The translations under genes were made by a program, and so were the position numbers. The notes beneath the pieces were generated by a model. That model was not told the origin of the DNA and did no database searches. It saw only the letters and a list, made by a program, of their open reading frames with translations. Positions 8,678-16,309 of a stretch of DNA of 64,000 nt are shown in pieces. Source of the stretch: Desulfocurvus vexinensis DSM 17965 (GTDB taxonomy: Bacteria; Desulfobacterota; Desulfovibrionia; Desulfovibrionales; Desulfovibrionaceae); assembly GCF_000519125.1 (NCBI RefSeq), contig NZ_JAEX01000006.1:112845-176844 (forward strand). Reading direction: 5' to 3'. The first letter of the stretch is position 1. Every line of letters begins with the position of its first letter.

Positions 8678-9070
8678 CTACGCGCTCTTCGAGATGAATT
8701 TGCGAAGCGCCTGCCAGTCGTCGTGGTCGATGTCCAGGAACCGGATGCCCATCTCGTAGCGCGTGAAGGGCACCACGTCGCGCAGGCGGACCACCTCGGC
8801 GATGGCCTGCATGAACTGCCCCGCGTCGCTCTCGAAGACCTTGAAGAATCCCGCATGGTACTTGTTGAAACTCGGGATGAAGATCTTCACCTGGAGCTTG
8901 GTTTCCGGCTCGAACTTGTGGCTGCACTCGATCTTCATGCCCCCCACGCTGATGTCGGCGCACAGCACCTCGTAGCGGGGCTGGCGGGCCAGGGGGAACT
9001 TGAACTCGGTGACCTCGACCCGGAAGGCCTTGGGCAGCCGGAAATCATTCCTGCGGTCGTCGGCGGACAT
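8678..9070 (-). CDS. PilZ-domain protein, likely c-di-GMP receptor
   Basis: The product is 130 residues and essentially one PilZ domain. The c-di-GMP contacts are visible: the Arg motif DRRNDFRLP at residues 5-13 (RRxxxR) and the DISVGG motif about 20 residues later. PilZ proteins change conformation on c-di-GMP binding and often modulate motility. Two starts are possible: ATG 9070 with AGGAGG ten bases upstream (chosen because the RRxxxR motif begins at once), or ATG 9097, which uses an AGGAGG overlapping the end of cheR and would add MSLKGGSCA. The gene lies 31 bases (or 4 with the longer start) after cheR. The domain call is good; the connection to chemotaxis is from context. Confidence 0.82.
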   Translation of the reverse strand: MSADDRRNDFRLPKAFRVEVTEFKFPLARQPRYEVLCADISVGGMKIECSHKFEPETKLQVKIFIPSFNKYHAGFFKVFESDAGQFMQAIAEVVRLRDVVPFTRYEMGIRFLDIDHDDWQALRKFISKSA

Positions 9071-9101
9071 GGCGCACGATCCTCCTTTCAGGCTCATCGG
9101 G

Positions 9102-9980
9102 CTATTCCTCCTTGCGGTAGATGATCGCTCCGGGGTAGTGCGTCGGCTTGAACGCACGGGAAATGTTGTGCAGCGATTCGGAGTGCCCGATCAGCAGATA
9201 GCCTCCTGGAAGCAGATTGTCGTAGAACGAACTGATGACCCTTTTCTTCATTTCGTCGTCGAAATAGATGATCACGTTGCGGCAGAAGATGATGTGCGAA
9301 CGCTCCACGCGCTTGAGCTGCATGCGGTCGGACAAGTTGATCTGCCCGAATGTTATCATGCGCTTGAGGTCTTCGCGGATGGTGTAGCGTCCTTCCTCCT
9401 CGGTGAAATACTTGCGGATCATCTCCTGCGGGGTGGTGCGCAGGGCGTATTCGGTGTAGACACCGCGCCGCGCCGAGGCCAGCACGCCCTCGGAGAGGTC
9501 GTTGGCGGTGATCTTCACGTTCCAGCCCGGCAGCTCGCCCCCCAGCACCTCGCTCATCTGGATGGCCATGGTGTAGGGCTCCTCGCCGGTGGAGCACCCG
9601 GCGGACCAGATGCGGATGCGCCGGTCGCCCGCCTTGCGCTGGGCCTCCACGACCTCGCGCAGCACGTGGTCCTGGAAGACCTTGAGCTGCGGCGGGTTGC
9701 GGAAGAAGCTCGTCTCGTTGGTGGTCACCACCTCGAAGAGCTTGTTCAGCTCCTGCTTGCGCCCGGCGTCGTACTGCAAATAGTAGTAGTATTCCCCGAA
9801 CGACTTGAGGTTGAGCTGCTTCAGGCGGTTGCGCAGGCGGTTTTCCAGCAGGTATTTCCTGTTGTCGGCGATGTAGATGCCGCTTTGCGCATAGATGAAG
9901 TCCCGCAGTTGCGCGAACTCCTCGGGACTGATGGTGAATTCCTTCTTCAAGGAGATGGTCTTGGTGAACAGCGAGGTCAT
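9102..9980 (-). CDS. cheR: Chemotaxis protein methyltransferase CheR
   Basis: CheR uses S-adenosylmethionine to methylate glutamates of chemoreceptors during adaptation. The 292 residues show the N-terminal helical domain (EFAQLRDFIYAQSGIYI to NETSFFRNP) and the SAM-binding domain with WSAGCSTGEEPYTMA, ITANDLSEGVL and HIIFCRNVIIYFD, ending in LLIGHSESLHNI. There is no C-terminal TPR extension. Its ATG immediately follows the stop codon of the HEAT-repeat gene with no gap, indicating tight coupling. Confidence 0.96.
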   Translation of the reverse strand: MTSLFTKTISLKKEFTISPEEFAQLRDFIYAQSGIYIADNRKYLLENRLRNRLKQLNLKSFGEYYYYLQYDAGRKQELNKLFEVVTTNETSFFRNPPQLKVFQDHVLREVVEAQRKAGDRRIRIWSAGCSTGEEPYTMAIQMSEVLGGELPGWNVKITANDLSEGVLASARRGVYTEYALRTTPQEMIRKYFTEEEGRYTIREDLKRMITFGQINLSDRMQLKRVERSHIIFCRNVIIYFDDEMKKRVISSFYDNLLPGGYLLIGHSESLHNISRAFKPTHYPGAIIYRKEE

Positions 9981-11909
9981 CTACAAGTCCCCTTCTCCGG
10001 ATTCCTGGATGCGCGCCACGGCGTCCTCCGCAGCGGCCTGGAGTTCCGGGTCCTCGGCGCCGAGCACTTCGAGCAGGGCGCGGAAGGCCGTCTTGCCGCC
10101 GATGATTCCCAGGGCCTCCACGGCCTTGAGGGCCAGCAGGGTGCTGCTTCCGGTGGCGATCTCCACCAGCCGGGGCACGGAGGCGTCGGCGCCGCGCCGC
10201 CCCAGGGCTTCCACGGCGCGCACGCGCACCCAGTCGTCCTCGTCGTTCAGGGCCTCTTCCAGGCAGGGCAGCAGTTCCTCGCCCTCGCAGTGGCCCAGCA
10301 GCTCGACCACCGTGAGCCGCACCTCGCGGTGCTCGTCGTGCAAGCGCTCGCGGATGGCGGGCAGCCACTGCTCCAGGTCCAGGCAGGAGTCGCCGAAGGC
10401 CTCCAGGGCCACCTTGCGGATGTCGGGCACCTCGTCGCCCAGGGCGGCGCGGATCTCGTCCGCGTGCCCGGCCACGCCGAGCTTGCCCATGGCGTAGACG
10501 GCCATGAGCCGCCGCACGGGGTCCTCGTCGGCGAACAGGGCCCGGAAGCGATCGTCCATGGCCTGGCCGCTCACGCGCACACAGGCTTCCAGGGCGGCCT
10601 CCTTCACGTCGTCGTAGGGGTGGTCCAGGTAGCCGAACAGCAGCTCCCCGATGCCCTCGTCGCCCAGCCCGCCCAGGTATTCCAGGGCGGCCTTGAGCAC
10701 GGTGCCGTCCTCGTGGCGGCCAAGCACGTCGAGGAAAAACTCCTTGTCCTGCGGGTCGGCGCAGGCGCACAGGGCCTGGACGATCTCGCGCTGGAGGTCG
10801 CGGTCCTTGCCCCAGAAGGTGCGCTTCATGGCCGCGCCCAGGGCCGGGGCGCACAGGCGCCGCCCGACCTCCGCAGCGACCTGCACCCGCCGGGTGGAAT
10901 CCGACTCCAGGGCCTGCTCCAGGGCCCGGGTGGGGCCCATGCCCGCCAGGGCGTCCAGGGCCAGCATCAGCCGGTCGTGGTCGCGGTCGGGGTCCAGCCC
11001 GGCGGCCAGCTCCAGCACCTCCGCCGAGGCCTTTTCGCCGCCCACGTGGCCAAGCCCGGCCATGGCCGCGTCCTGCACGGCCTCGTCCTCGTCGGTGAGG
11101 GCCACCAGCAGGTACTGGCCGAAGCGCTCGCGCTCGGCTTCGCTCAAAAGTTTCAGGGATTTGCCGCCCAGGATCTGCACGATGGCCTTGCAGATCTTGT
11201 TGCGCAGGGCCGTGGAGGCCGCGTCCAGGTGCTTCATGAGCATGGTCACGGCCTTGACGTTGCCCATCTCGCCAAGGGCCTCGACGATCATGGAGGCCAC
11301 GAGGTCCGAGCTCTTGTGCAGGGCCTTGGCCAGGGCGCCGATGGAGCTGTCGTCGCGGATCTTGGCCAGGGCCTCGATGACCGAGAACAGCACCCACTCC
11401 TCGTCGCCCAGGGCCTTGTTCAGGTAGCGGGCGGCGTCCTTGAGGCCCAGCTCGCCCAGGCTCACGGCGGCCTGGTAGCGCACGTTGACCTCGGGGTCGC
11501 GCAGCAGGGCGTCGCCCAGGGGGCCGACGGCGGCCACGCTGCCCGTGGAGCCCAGGATGTCGGAAGCGAAGATGCGGATGTCGGCGTCGTCGTCGTGCAG
11601 CAGGCCGACCAGGGCGGGCAGGTCCTGGGCGCCGACCTCGCGCAGGATGTCCATGGCCAGGTTGCGCACGGGGGCCTCGTCGGAGCGCAGCAGCGGGATG
11701 ACGGCCTCGACGGTGGCCTTGCCGCCGATGCGCCGCAGGGCCTGGTCCGCCGCCTCCTGGATGCCCAGGTTGCCGCTGGCCAGCAGCCCCGCCAGGGCGG
11801 GAACGGCTTCCTGGCAGGCGCCTTCCCCGGCCTGCCACGCGGCCTCGCGGATGTCCGACGCGTCCCCGCCGCCCTGCAACACCGCGACGATATTCTTGCA
11901 GTCCTGCAT
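9981..11909 (-). CDS. HEAT-repeat scaffold protein of the chemosensory operon
   Basis: The 642 residues are built almost wholly of HEAT/PBS-lyase-type helical repeats of about 31 residues, recognisable by recurring patterns such as DEAPVRNLAMDILREVG, DPEVNVRYQAAVSLGELG, DDWVRVRAVEALGRRG and PDIRKVALEAFG. There is no signal peptide, membrane segment or catalytic motif, so it is probably a cytoplasmic protein-binding scaffold. It is sandwiched between cheB and cheR: a 53-base gap after cheB and zero bases before cheR. A role in assembling or tethering the signalling array is inferred from position only; the partner is unknown. Confidence 0.85.
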   Translation of the reverse strand: MQDCKNIVAVLQGGGDASDIREAAWQAGEGACQEAVPALAGLLASGNLGIQEAADQALRRIGGKATVEAVIPLLRSDEAPVRNLAMDILREVGAQDLPALVGLLHDDDADIRIFASDILGSTGSVAAVGPLGDALLRDPEVNVRYQAAVSLGELGLKDAARYLNKALGDEEWVLFSVIEALAKIRDDSSIGALAKALHKSSDLVASMIVEALGEMGNVKAVTMLMKHLDAASTALRNKICKAIVQILGGKSLKLLSEAERERFGQYLLVALTDEDEAVQDAAMAGLGHVGGEKASAEVLELAAGLDPDRDHDRLMLALDALAGMGPTRALEQALESDSTRRVQVAAEVGRRLCAPALGAAMKRTFWGKDRDLQREIVQALCACADPQDKEFFLDVLGRHEDGTVLKAALEYLGGLGDEGIGELLFGYLDHPYDDVKEAALEACVRVSGQAMDDRFRALFADEDPVRRLMAVYAMGKLGVAGHADEIRAALGDEVPDIRKVALEAFGDSCLDLEQWLPAIRERLHDEHREVRLTVVELLGHCEGEELLPCLEEALNDEDDWVRVRAVEALGRRGADASVPRLVEIATGSSTLLALKAVEALGIIGGKTAFRALLEVLGAEDPELQAAAEDAVARIQESGEGDL

Positions 11910-11962
11910 AGCCTCCCCGTCCTCCGGAATGTGCCCCCGTGGCGCCAGCGGCCACCCGGGCG

Positions 11963-13057
11963 TCAGATGTACAGGCCGTCCACCAGGGCGCCCGCCATGT
12001 CGTCGATGTCCACGATCTCGTCGGCCAGCCCGGCGTCCACGACGGCCTTGGGCATGCCGTAGACCACGCAGGTGGCGTCGCTCTGGGCCAGGGCCCGGCC
12101 GCCGCGCGCCTTGAGCACCTTCATCCCTTCCATGCCATCATTGCCCATGCCGGTCAAAATGGCGCCCAGGGCGCGGCGCCCCACGCCCTCGCCCACCGAG
12201 GCCATCAACTCGTTGGCCGAGGGCTTGTAAAGCGCCTCGCGCGGCTCGTCGGCGACCACGATGTCGATGCGGCTGATCTTCTGGGCGATGCGCAGGTGCT
12301 TGCCGCCGGGCGAAATGTAGACCGTGCCGGGGCGGAAGGGTTCGCCGTTCTCGGCCTCCTTGACCGTGAGCTTGCTCACGCCGTCCAGGCGCTTGGCAAA
12401 GGGGCCGGTGAAGGCGGCGGGCATGTGCTGGGCAATGAGAATGCCCGCCGGAAAATCGGCGGGCAGGGCCGCGAGGACCTTCTGCACGGCGGGCGGCCCG
12501 CCCGTGGAGACGCCGATGGCCACCACGTCGCGCCGCTGGCCGCTTTTGGCCCGCGTGACCGCCGCGCGCGGGGCCGGGGCGGCGCCGGGGCCGCCAGCCG
12601 GGGCGGTGCCCGGGGCGTGGGCCGCAGGCGCCGCCGGGCGCGCCGCGCCCATGGGGCGAATCCGGCGTCCGGCCACGCTGCGAATCTTGTTGCGCAGGTC
12701 TTCCTCGATCTTGATGATGTCCAGCGAGACCCGGGAGAGCTGCTTGGGGATGAAGTCCACCGCGCCAAGCTCCATGGCCTTGAGGGTGGCCTCGGCGCCC
12801 TCGGTGGTCAGCGAGCTGACCATGAGCACCGGGCGCGGCATCTCCATCATGATGTGGCGCAGCGCCGTCAGGCCGTCCATCTTGGGCATCTCGATGTCCA
12901 GCGTCACCACATCGGGCTGATGCCTGCGGATCAGTTCCAGGCCTTCCTCGCCGTTGCGGGCCGTGGCCACGACCTTGATTCCGGGGTCCTTCTCGAGCAT
13001 CGTCGCGATGGCCTTGCGCATGAAGGCCGAATCATCAACAACGACAACCGTTACCAC
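11963..13057 (-). CDS. cheB: Chemotaxis methylesterase/deamidase CheB
   Basis: CheB removes methyl groups from receptors and deamidates receptor glutamines when phosphorylated by CheA. The receiver domain has VVDDSAF and phospho-acceptor Asp54 (TLDIEMPKMDG). After an Ala/Pro linker (about 134-172), the esterase domain shows the catalytic Ser in IGVSTGGPPA, His in IAQHMPAAFT and Asp in GMGNDGMEG. I place the start at a GTG (13057), six bases after an AAAGGAG site; a TTG two codons upstream touches that site and is unlikely. It is the first gene of the operon, which continues through cheA at 3800. Confidence 0.95.
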   Translation of the reverse strand: MVTVVVVDDSAFMRKAIATMLEKDPGIKVVATARNGEEGLELIRRHQPDVVTLDIEMPKMDGLTALRHIMMEMPRPVLMVSSLTTEGAEATLKAMELGAVDFIPKQLSRVSLDIIKIEEDLRNKIRSVAGRRIRPMGAARPAAPAAHAPGTAPAGGPGAAPAPRAAVTRAKSGQRRDVVAIGVSTGGPPAVQKVLAALPADFPAGILIAQHMPAAFTGPFAKRLDGVSKLTVKEAENGEPFRPGTVYISPGGKHLRIAQKISRIDIVVADEPREALYKPSANELMASVGEGVGRRALGAILTGMGNDGMEGMKVLKARGGRALAQSDATCVVYGMPKAVVDAGLADEIVDIDDMAGALVDGLYI

Positions 13058-13181
13058 TCGCAACTCCTTTCTGGTCCGCTCGGGCCGCTTCCATCGTCCG
13101 CCCCCGTGCGGCGCGGGGTCTTTAGATTTTTTCTAGGCTACCACAATCGTATCCGAAGGGATAGAGCGCCGACACCCTCAT

Positions 13182-13210
13182 CTTCTAATGAAATTGCCCT
13201 CAAAGAACAA
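13182..13210 (-). promoter_or_regulatory. Weak promoter candidate for the chemosensory operon
   Basis: On the minus strand, TTGTTC (13210-13205) and TAGAAG (13187-13182) are 17 bases apart, roughly 125 bases upstream of the cheB start. It is the best sigma-70-like pair in the AT-richer leader. I saw no good sigma-28 or sigma-54 match. Confidence 0.28.
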
Positions 13211-13270
13211 CGGCTAAATTTTTTCACGCGCCTCCCGCCCCGCCCCGCGCGCCCAAAACCCCGCCGCGCC

Positions 13271-13380
13271 CCGCCCTGGCCGGGGATGGAGGGAAAATCG
13301 CGCGGTTCCGCCCTGGTCGGCGGTGGAGAGGAAATCGCGGGGCCTCCTGCCCGCAACCCGGCAGGAGGGAACTCGCGCGG
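13271..13380. repeat. Three degenerate 21-22 bp repeats at 37-38 bp period
   Basis: Copies end at 13305, 13342 and 13380. The first two (13284-13305, 13321-13342) agree at 17 of 22 positions around the core GAAAATCGCG; the third (13360-13380) has one base deleted. A CCGCCCTGG element at 13271 and 13308 follows the same period. The copies are too divergent for CRISPR and encode no plausible protein. Confidence 0.5.
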
Positions 13381-13667
13381 CCAGGGCAGCGCCGGAGCCC
13401 GGGCGAGGCCGGGCCCCGGCTCGCGCACCCGCCAAGCCAGGCCCTGCGCACGGCTCCCCCGGCTCACGCCAGGCGCCGCCCCGGCTCACGCCCCTGCGCC
13501 AACATGTTTGACAAGAAGCCTGCCGCGCACCCCCGGGCCCCTCCCGGCTGGCCCCACGCCCCACGCCCCGGCCTGTCCCCGACTCCCCTGCCGCGCGCGT
13601 TCCCGCCTGCGTCCCTGCCCGCATTCCCGCGCGCGCCCCCGCCCGCGAAAATTCCCCCGCCCAAGGG

Positions 13668-13696
13668 TTGCCAAAGCCCCGGGCTTCGGATAGAAG
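13668..13696 (+). promoter_or_regulatory. Promoter of tRNA-Pro
   Basis: TTGCCA (13668-13673) and TAGAAG (13691-13696) with a 17-base spacer end 13 bases before the mature 5' end of the tRNA, a normal arrangement for a monocistronic tRNA gene. Confidence 0.6.
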
Positions 13697-13709
13697 CATC
13701 TCCTCGCTA

Positions 13710-13786
13710 CGGGATGTGGCTCAGTCTGGTAGAGCGCTGCGTTCGGGACGCAGAGACCGAGTGTTCAAATCACTCCATCCCGACCA
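13710..13786 (+). tRNA. tRNA-Pro (anticodon CGG)
   Basis: The 77 bases fold as a tRNA: acceptor CGGGATG pairs with CATCCCG, the anticodon stem CTGCG/CGCAG encloses TTCGGGA giving anticodon CGG (codon CCG), and the T-arm contains GTTCAAAT. Discriminator A and an encoded CCA follow. CCG is heavily used in this GC-rich genome. A terminator begins nine bases downstream. Confidence 0.95.
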
Positions 13787-13794
13787 CGATCTCA

Positions 13795-13830
13795 AAAGGG
13801 CTTGCGGAGACGCTCCGCAAGCCCTTTTTT
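13795..13830 (+). terminator. Intrinsic terminator after tRNA-Pro
   Basis: A 14-bp perfect stem (AAAGGGCTTGCGGA, 5-base loop GACGC, complementary arm 13814-13827) runs directly into a T tract, ending the tRNA transcript. Confidence 0.92.
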
Positions 13831-13994
13831 CGTGGGCAAGGGTGGAATACACCACAGGTCGCCCCCCGCCCCTCTCCGTACGCCCTCTGCCGCCGCACTC
13901 TCCGGGGCCGCCCGCCCCAAAAGCCCGCCTGCCCAGGAACTTTTCACCCGACAGCAACCAAAGCTCACACTCTGCCCCTCGCCCACCATGCACC

Positions 13995-14023
13995 TTGCCA
14001 CTTCATGTGCAAGCTGATATTGT
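13995..14023 (+). promoter_or_regulatory. Candidate promoter for the pentapeptide-repeat gene
   Basis: TTGCCA (13995-14000) and TATTGT (14018-14023) with a 17-base spacer lie about 30 bases before the ATG at 14052, which also has a GGAGG site. This suggests the locus is still transcribed. Confidence 0.5.
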
Positions 14024-14051
14024 CCCTCCGAATCACAAACTAGGAGGCTCT

Positions 14052-14681
14052 ATGAGCTGCTGCAAATGCCAGGAACACGGCTGGGCCGACCCGCAACCTC
14101 CGGTCTGGACTGATCCGGCGGACGGCAGGGAGTATTGCGTCTTTCATGCTCCGGTGGAGCATAAAGGCATTTCTGTAGCGGAGTTCAATAAGAAAATATT
14201 CAGACGAATAGAGGACTTTGGGGGTTCAGCACAGAACAACTCTCGTTGTGATCTAAGCGGCGTGGTTTTCCCCGGTGAAATCATTTTTGAAGAAAACACA
14301 GAATTCCCGAGTGTTTCATTCAATTACGCAATATTTACATCAAATATAGACTTTATAAATGCTTTTTTCACTGGAGAAACAGAATTCGACAACGCACACT
14401 TTAAAGGAGACGCAGATTTTTTTGGATCTCAGTTCAACGGCAGCGCATCGTTCAATTGGACAAAATTTTACGGATACACAGATTTTCGTGAAACAGAATT
14501 CTACAATAAATCAAAATTTAAACGTGCGCTATTTAATGGTGAACTAAAGTTTTGCCCTTTAAATAATTTCAAAAAAATACCAGCAAAGAGAAAAGCAATA
14601 TCTTATACGACTTTTGTGGCTCTACATTCAACCATTCTGCGGAATTCAACTTTGAAGACTGCGGAGAACTACAAGGATTGA
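14052..14681 (+). CDS. Pentapeptide-repeat protein, N-terminal part (frameshifted)
   Basis: The 209-residue product starts with a Cys/His-rich segment (C3, C4, C6, H9, C29, H32: CCKCQEHGW, then YCVFHAP) that may bind metal. Degenerate pentapeptide repeats follow: Phe-rich strands such as FNYAIFTSNIDF and FDNAHFKGDADFFGSQF. Such repeats form a quadrilateral beta-helix. From about 14578 the repeat character disappears and the frame stops at 14681. The adjacent frame carries the continuing repeats (STFNHSAEFNFEDC) and the rest of the protein. The switch point is a run of seven A at 14571-14577. The part from 14150 on is strikingly AT-rich against its surroundings, suggesting transfer. Either a programmed -1 shift, a phase-variable tract, a decayed gene or a sequencing error explains it. 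Confidence 0.75.
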   Translation: MSCCKCQEHGWADPQPPVWTDPADGREYCVFHAPVEHKGISVAEFNKKIFRRIEDFGGSAQNNSRCDLSGVVFPGEIIFEENTEFPSVSFNYAIFTSNIDFINAFFTGETEFDNAHFKGDADFFGSQFNGSASFNWTKFYGYTDFRETEFYNKSKFKRALFNGELKFCPLNNFKKIPAKRKAISYTTFVALHSTILRNSTLKTAENYKD

Positions 14682-15370
14682 TATTCAAAGATGTAAACAT
14701 TGCAAATCATCATGTATTTTTCAAAAACCTTCAGAGCAAAAAGATAGCAAAAATAGATTTCAACAACATCCTTAACGTCGCCAGCCTCCACTTCGAAAAC
14801 TGCCAGTGGCCCGAGGAGGAGGGGCGTATCAAGGTTGCCGCAGAGGATGAGCCGGGGCAGCTTCAGGCGAAGCGGGATTTCTATCAGCGCATGAAGCGCA
14901 AGTACAAGGACGAGCACAACGAATACGAAGCCTCGCGCTGGCATGTGTCCGAAAAGGAGGCGCAACTCAAGCTGCTGCGCCGCGCGGAAGAATACCCGCG
15001 CCTTTGGGCCATGCTCTGGCGCGAGCCCGGGGCGTGGTTCCTGTTCGCCATGCTCTGGCTGTACAGGCAGGCCAGCGGATTCGGGGAGAACCCCGGGCGG
15101 GCGGGGCTTGTCCTGCTGGGGCTCGTGGTGCTGCCCCTGCTGGCGCTGGGGGCCGCCGAGGTCGTCGGGCATTTCGTGTTGTGGTCCTGGGACTGGGGGC
15201 GGGTGGACGCCGTGGTCAAGGATTGGCTGCGCTTCCTGCCCCTGACCAGCACCCGGGGCCTGGAGAGCGTCCCGGGCTGGCGCCACGCGCTCATGGTCCT
15301 GTGGCAACTGCTGGTCACGGTGCAGGCCGCCCTGTTCGCCTTCGCCCTGCGCAACCGTTTCCGGCGCTGA
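14678..15370 (+). CDS. Pentapeptide-repeat protein, C-terminal membrane part (frameshifted)
   Basis: This 230-residue frame continues the preceding gene in the -1 frame; the in-frame stretch reaches back to 14567, just before the A7 run. It opens with the last pentapeptide strands (LIFKDVNIANHHVFFKNL, then DFNNILNVASLHFENCQW). A helical region (FYQRMKRKYKDEHNEYEASRW) typical of membrane-anchored pentapeptide proteins follows. The end has about two to three transmembrane helices (LFAMLWLYRQ, LVLLGLVVLPLLALGAAEVV, LLVTVQAALFAFAL). The only candidate independent start is a TTG overlapping the upstream stop, so reinitiation is possible but the natural reading is one protein of about 439 residues. 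Composition flips back to high GC at about 14800, making the gene look chimeric. Function unknown. Confidence 0.72.
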   Translation: MIFKDVNIANHHVFFKNLQSKKIAKIDFNNILNVASLHFENCQWPEEEGRIKVAAEDEPGQLQAKRDFYQRMKRKYKDEHNEYEASRWHVSEKEAQLKLLRRAEEYPRLWAMLWREPGAWFLFAMLWLYRQASGFGENPGRAGLVLLGLVVLPLLALGAAEVVGHFVLWSWDWGRVDAVVKDWLRFLPLTSTRGLESVPGWRHALMVLWQLLVTVQAALFAFALRNRFRR

Positions 15371-15617
15371 GGCTGCGCCGCGAGCGGTTTTGCGGGATTT
15401 CTTCGTGCCGCGTGATGCTGCGTGATGGTGGCGGAAACCGGGCCGGGGGCTGGGGCCGGGCGGGGCCTTGGGCGGGGGGTGCGGGGAAACCGGGACTGGG
15501 GGGCCGTCGCGCAATTCCGGGTGCGTTGCTAGGAATCAAGCGTCTGGAATTATTGCTTTCCTGCCCCAAAAGGGCGTATCCTTGGGCCTACGCATCCACC
15601 CCAACCAAGGAGGCCCC

Positions 15618-15947
15618 ATGAGCCAGCTTCTGGATGAATTCAACGCGACCCTGAAGGCCCTGAAGAGCGAAACCCCCGGCCAACTCGACGGATTCATGGA
15701 GTTCATGAAGGCCGCCAAGGCCGACGGCGCCATTCCCGGCAAGACCAAGAACCTCATCCTGGTCTCCCTGGCCGTGGCCAACCAGTGCGACTGGTGCATC
15801 GCCGTGCATGTGGCCAACGCCTTCAAGACCGGCGCCACGGCCCAGGAAGTCCTGGAAGCCGCGTGGCTGGCCGTGCTCATGGGCGGCGGCCCCAAGCTGA
15901 CCTACATGAAGATCGTGCTCGACGAGATCGCGGCCAACAGCAAGTAG
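15618..15947 (+). CDS. Carboxymuconolactone decarboxylase/AhpD-family protein
   Basis: This 109-residue all-helical protein carries the AhpD-like redox signature CDWCIAVHVANAFKTGAT, with Cys57, Cys60 and His64. Family members with this CxxC reduce peroxides or act as thiol oxidoreductases, while others have quite different substrates, so the exact reaction is unknown. The length is typical for the small single-domain subgroup that forms trimers or hexamers. The ATG has an AAGGAGG site 4-5 bases upstream. The gene stands alone and is followed by a terminator-like hairpin at 16020. Confidence 0.85.
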   Translation: MSQLLDEFNATLKALKSETPGQLDGFMEFMKAAKADGAIPGKTKNLILVSLAVANQCDWCIAVHVANAFKTGATAQEVLEAAWLAVLMGGGPKLTYMKIVLDEIAANSK

Positions 15948-16019
15948 GCCCGGACCGCAGGGGCGGCGAGCCGCCCAGCGCGCCCCCGCCCTCCCCGGTC
16001 CGCCCCCGGAAAAGGACAG

Positions 16020-16055
16020 CCCCGGACCACGCGCGTGGTCCGGGGTCGTCATTTT
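16020..16055 (+). terminator. Hairpin terminator after the AhpD-family gene
   Basis: An 11-bp perfect stem (CCCCGGACCAC, loop GCGC, complementary arm 16035-16045) is followed by TCGTCATTTT. The T tract is interrupted, so efficiency is uncertain. Confidence 0.55.
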
Positions 16056-16085
16056 CCGGGCTCCGGGCGGGGCCGGGAGCTTTTT

Positions 16086-16300
16086 TGCCGAAGCTTCAGG
16101 CCACCGGGTGAGCCGAAAGATTTCCGCTCCGGGCCCGGACCGCCGGGCGAACCGGAAGGCTTTGGGCCAAGGCTCCGGGTATCCGGCGGGCGGTTTGGGC
16201 CGATGTCTCGGACTCCCGGCAGGCCACAAGCTCTTGCCCGCTGTCCCGGGCTGCTCGGCAGCGGGCAAACCATGCCCCGGGGGCTGCCGGGCGGCGGGCC
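16086..16300. repeat. Decayed tandem repeats, about 32-42 bp units
   Basis: At least five imperfect units share a pattern like CCGGC-GGGC-(5-8)-GGCTTTGGGCC. Two clear neighbours begin near 16100 (CCACCGGGTGAGCCGAAAG) and 16140 (CCGCCGGGCGAACCGGAAG); later units at about 16180, 16215 and 16250 diverge further. Unit length shrinks rightwards. Their origin is unknown. Confidence 0.35.
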
Positions 16301-16309
16301 AAAACGCGC

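Larger units (their letters stand above)
13064..13667. other. Gene-free GC-rich region upstream of cheB
   Basis: This stretch of about 600 bases separates cheB from the tRNA-Pro promoter. Its cheB-proximal 150 bases are AT-richer and hold a weak promoter candidate. Positions 13271-13380 carry degenerate repeats. The remainder is Pro/Ala/Arg-coding-looking low-complexity sequence; overlapping open frames on both strands have no recognisable protein character and I do not call them. Confidence 0.6.

Noticed and set aside
9000..12062. A 1020-codon plus-strand frame opposite cheR and the HEAT gene
   Set aside because: It is dominated by His/Leu/Gly/Gln and is a mirror of the HEAT-repeat gene; no homology pattern.
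13271..13380. CRISPR array
   Set aside because: The repeats are only about 77 percent identical, there are just three, and no cas gene is near.
13214..13699. A 161-codon minus-strand frame upstream of cheB
   Set aside because: Arg/Gly/Ala/Pro filler with no start context; the region is better described as repeats plus tRNA promoter.
13710..15617. Integrated genetic island at tRNA-Pro
   Set aside because: The AT-rich gene and the tRNA are suggestive, but I found no integrase and no second copy of the tRNA 3' end downstream, so no attachment-site pair.
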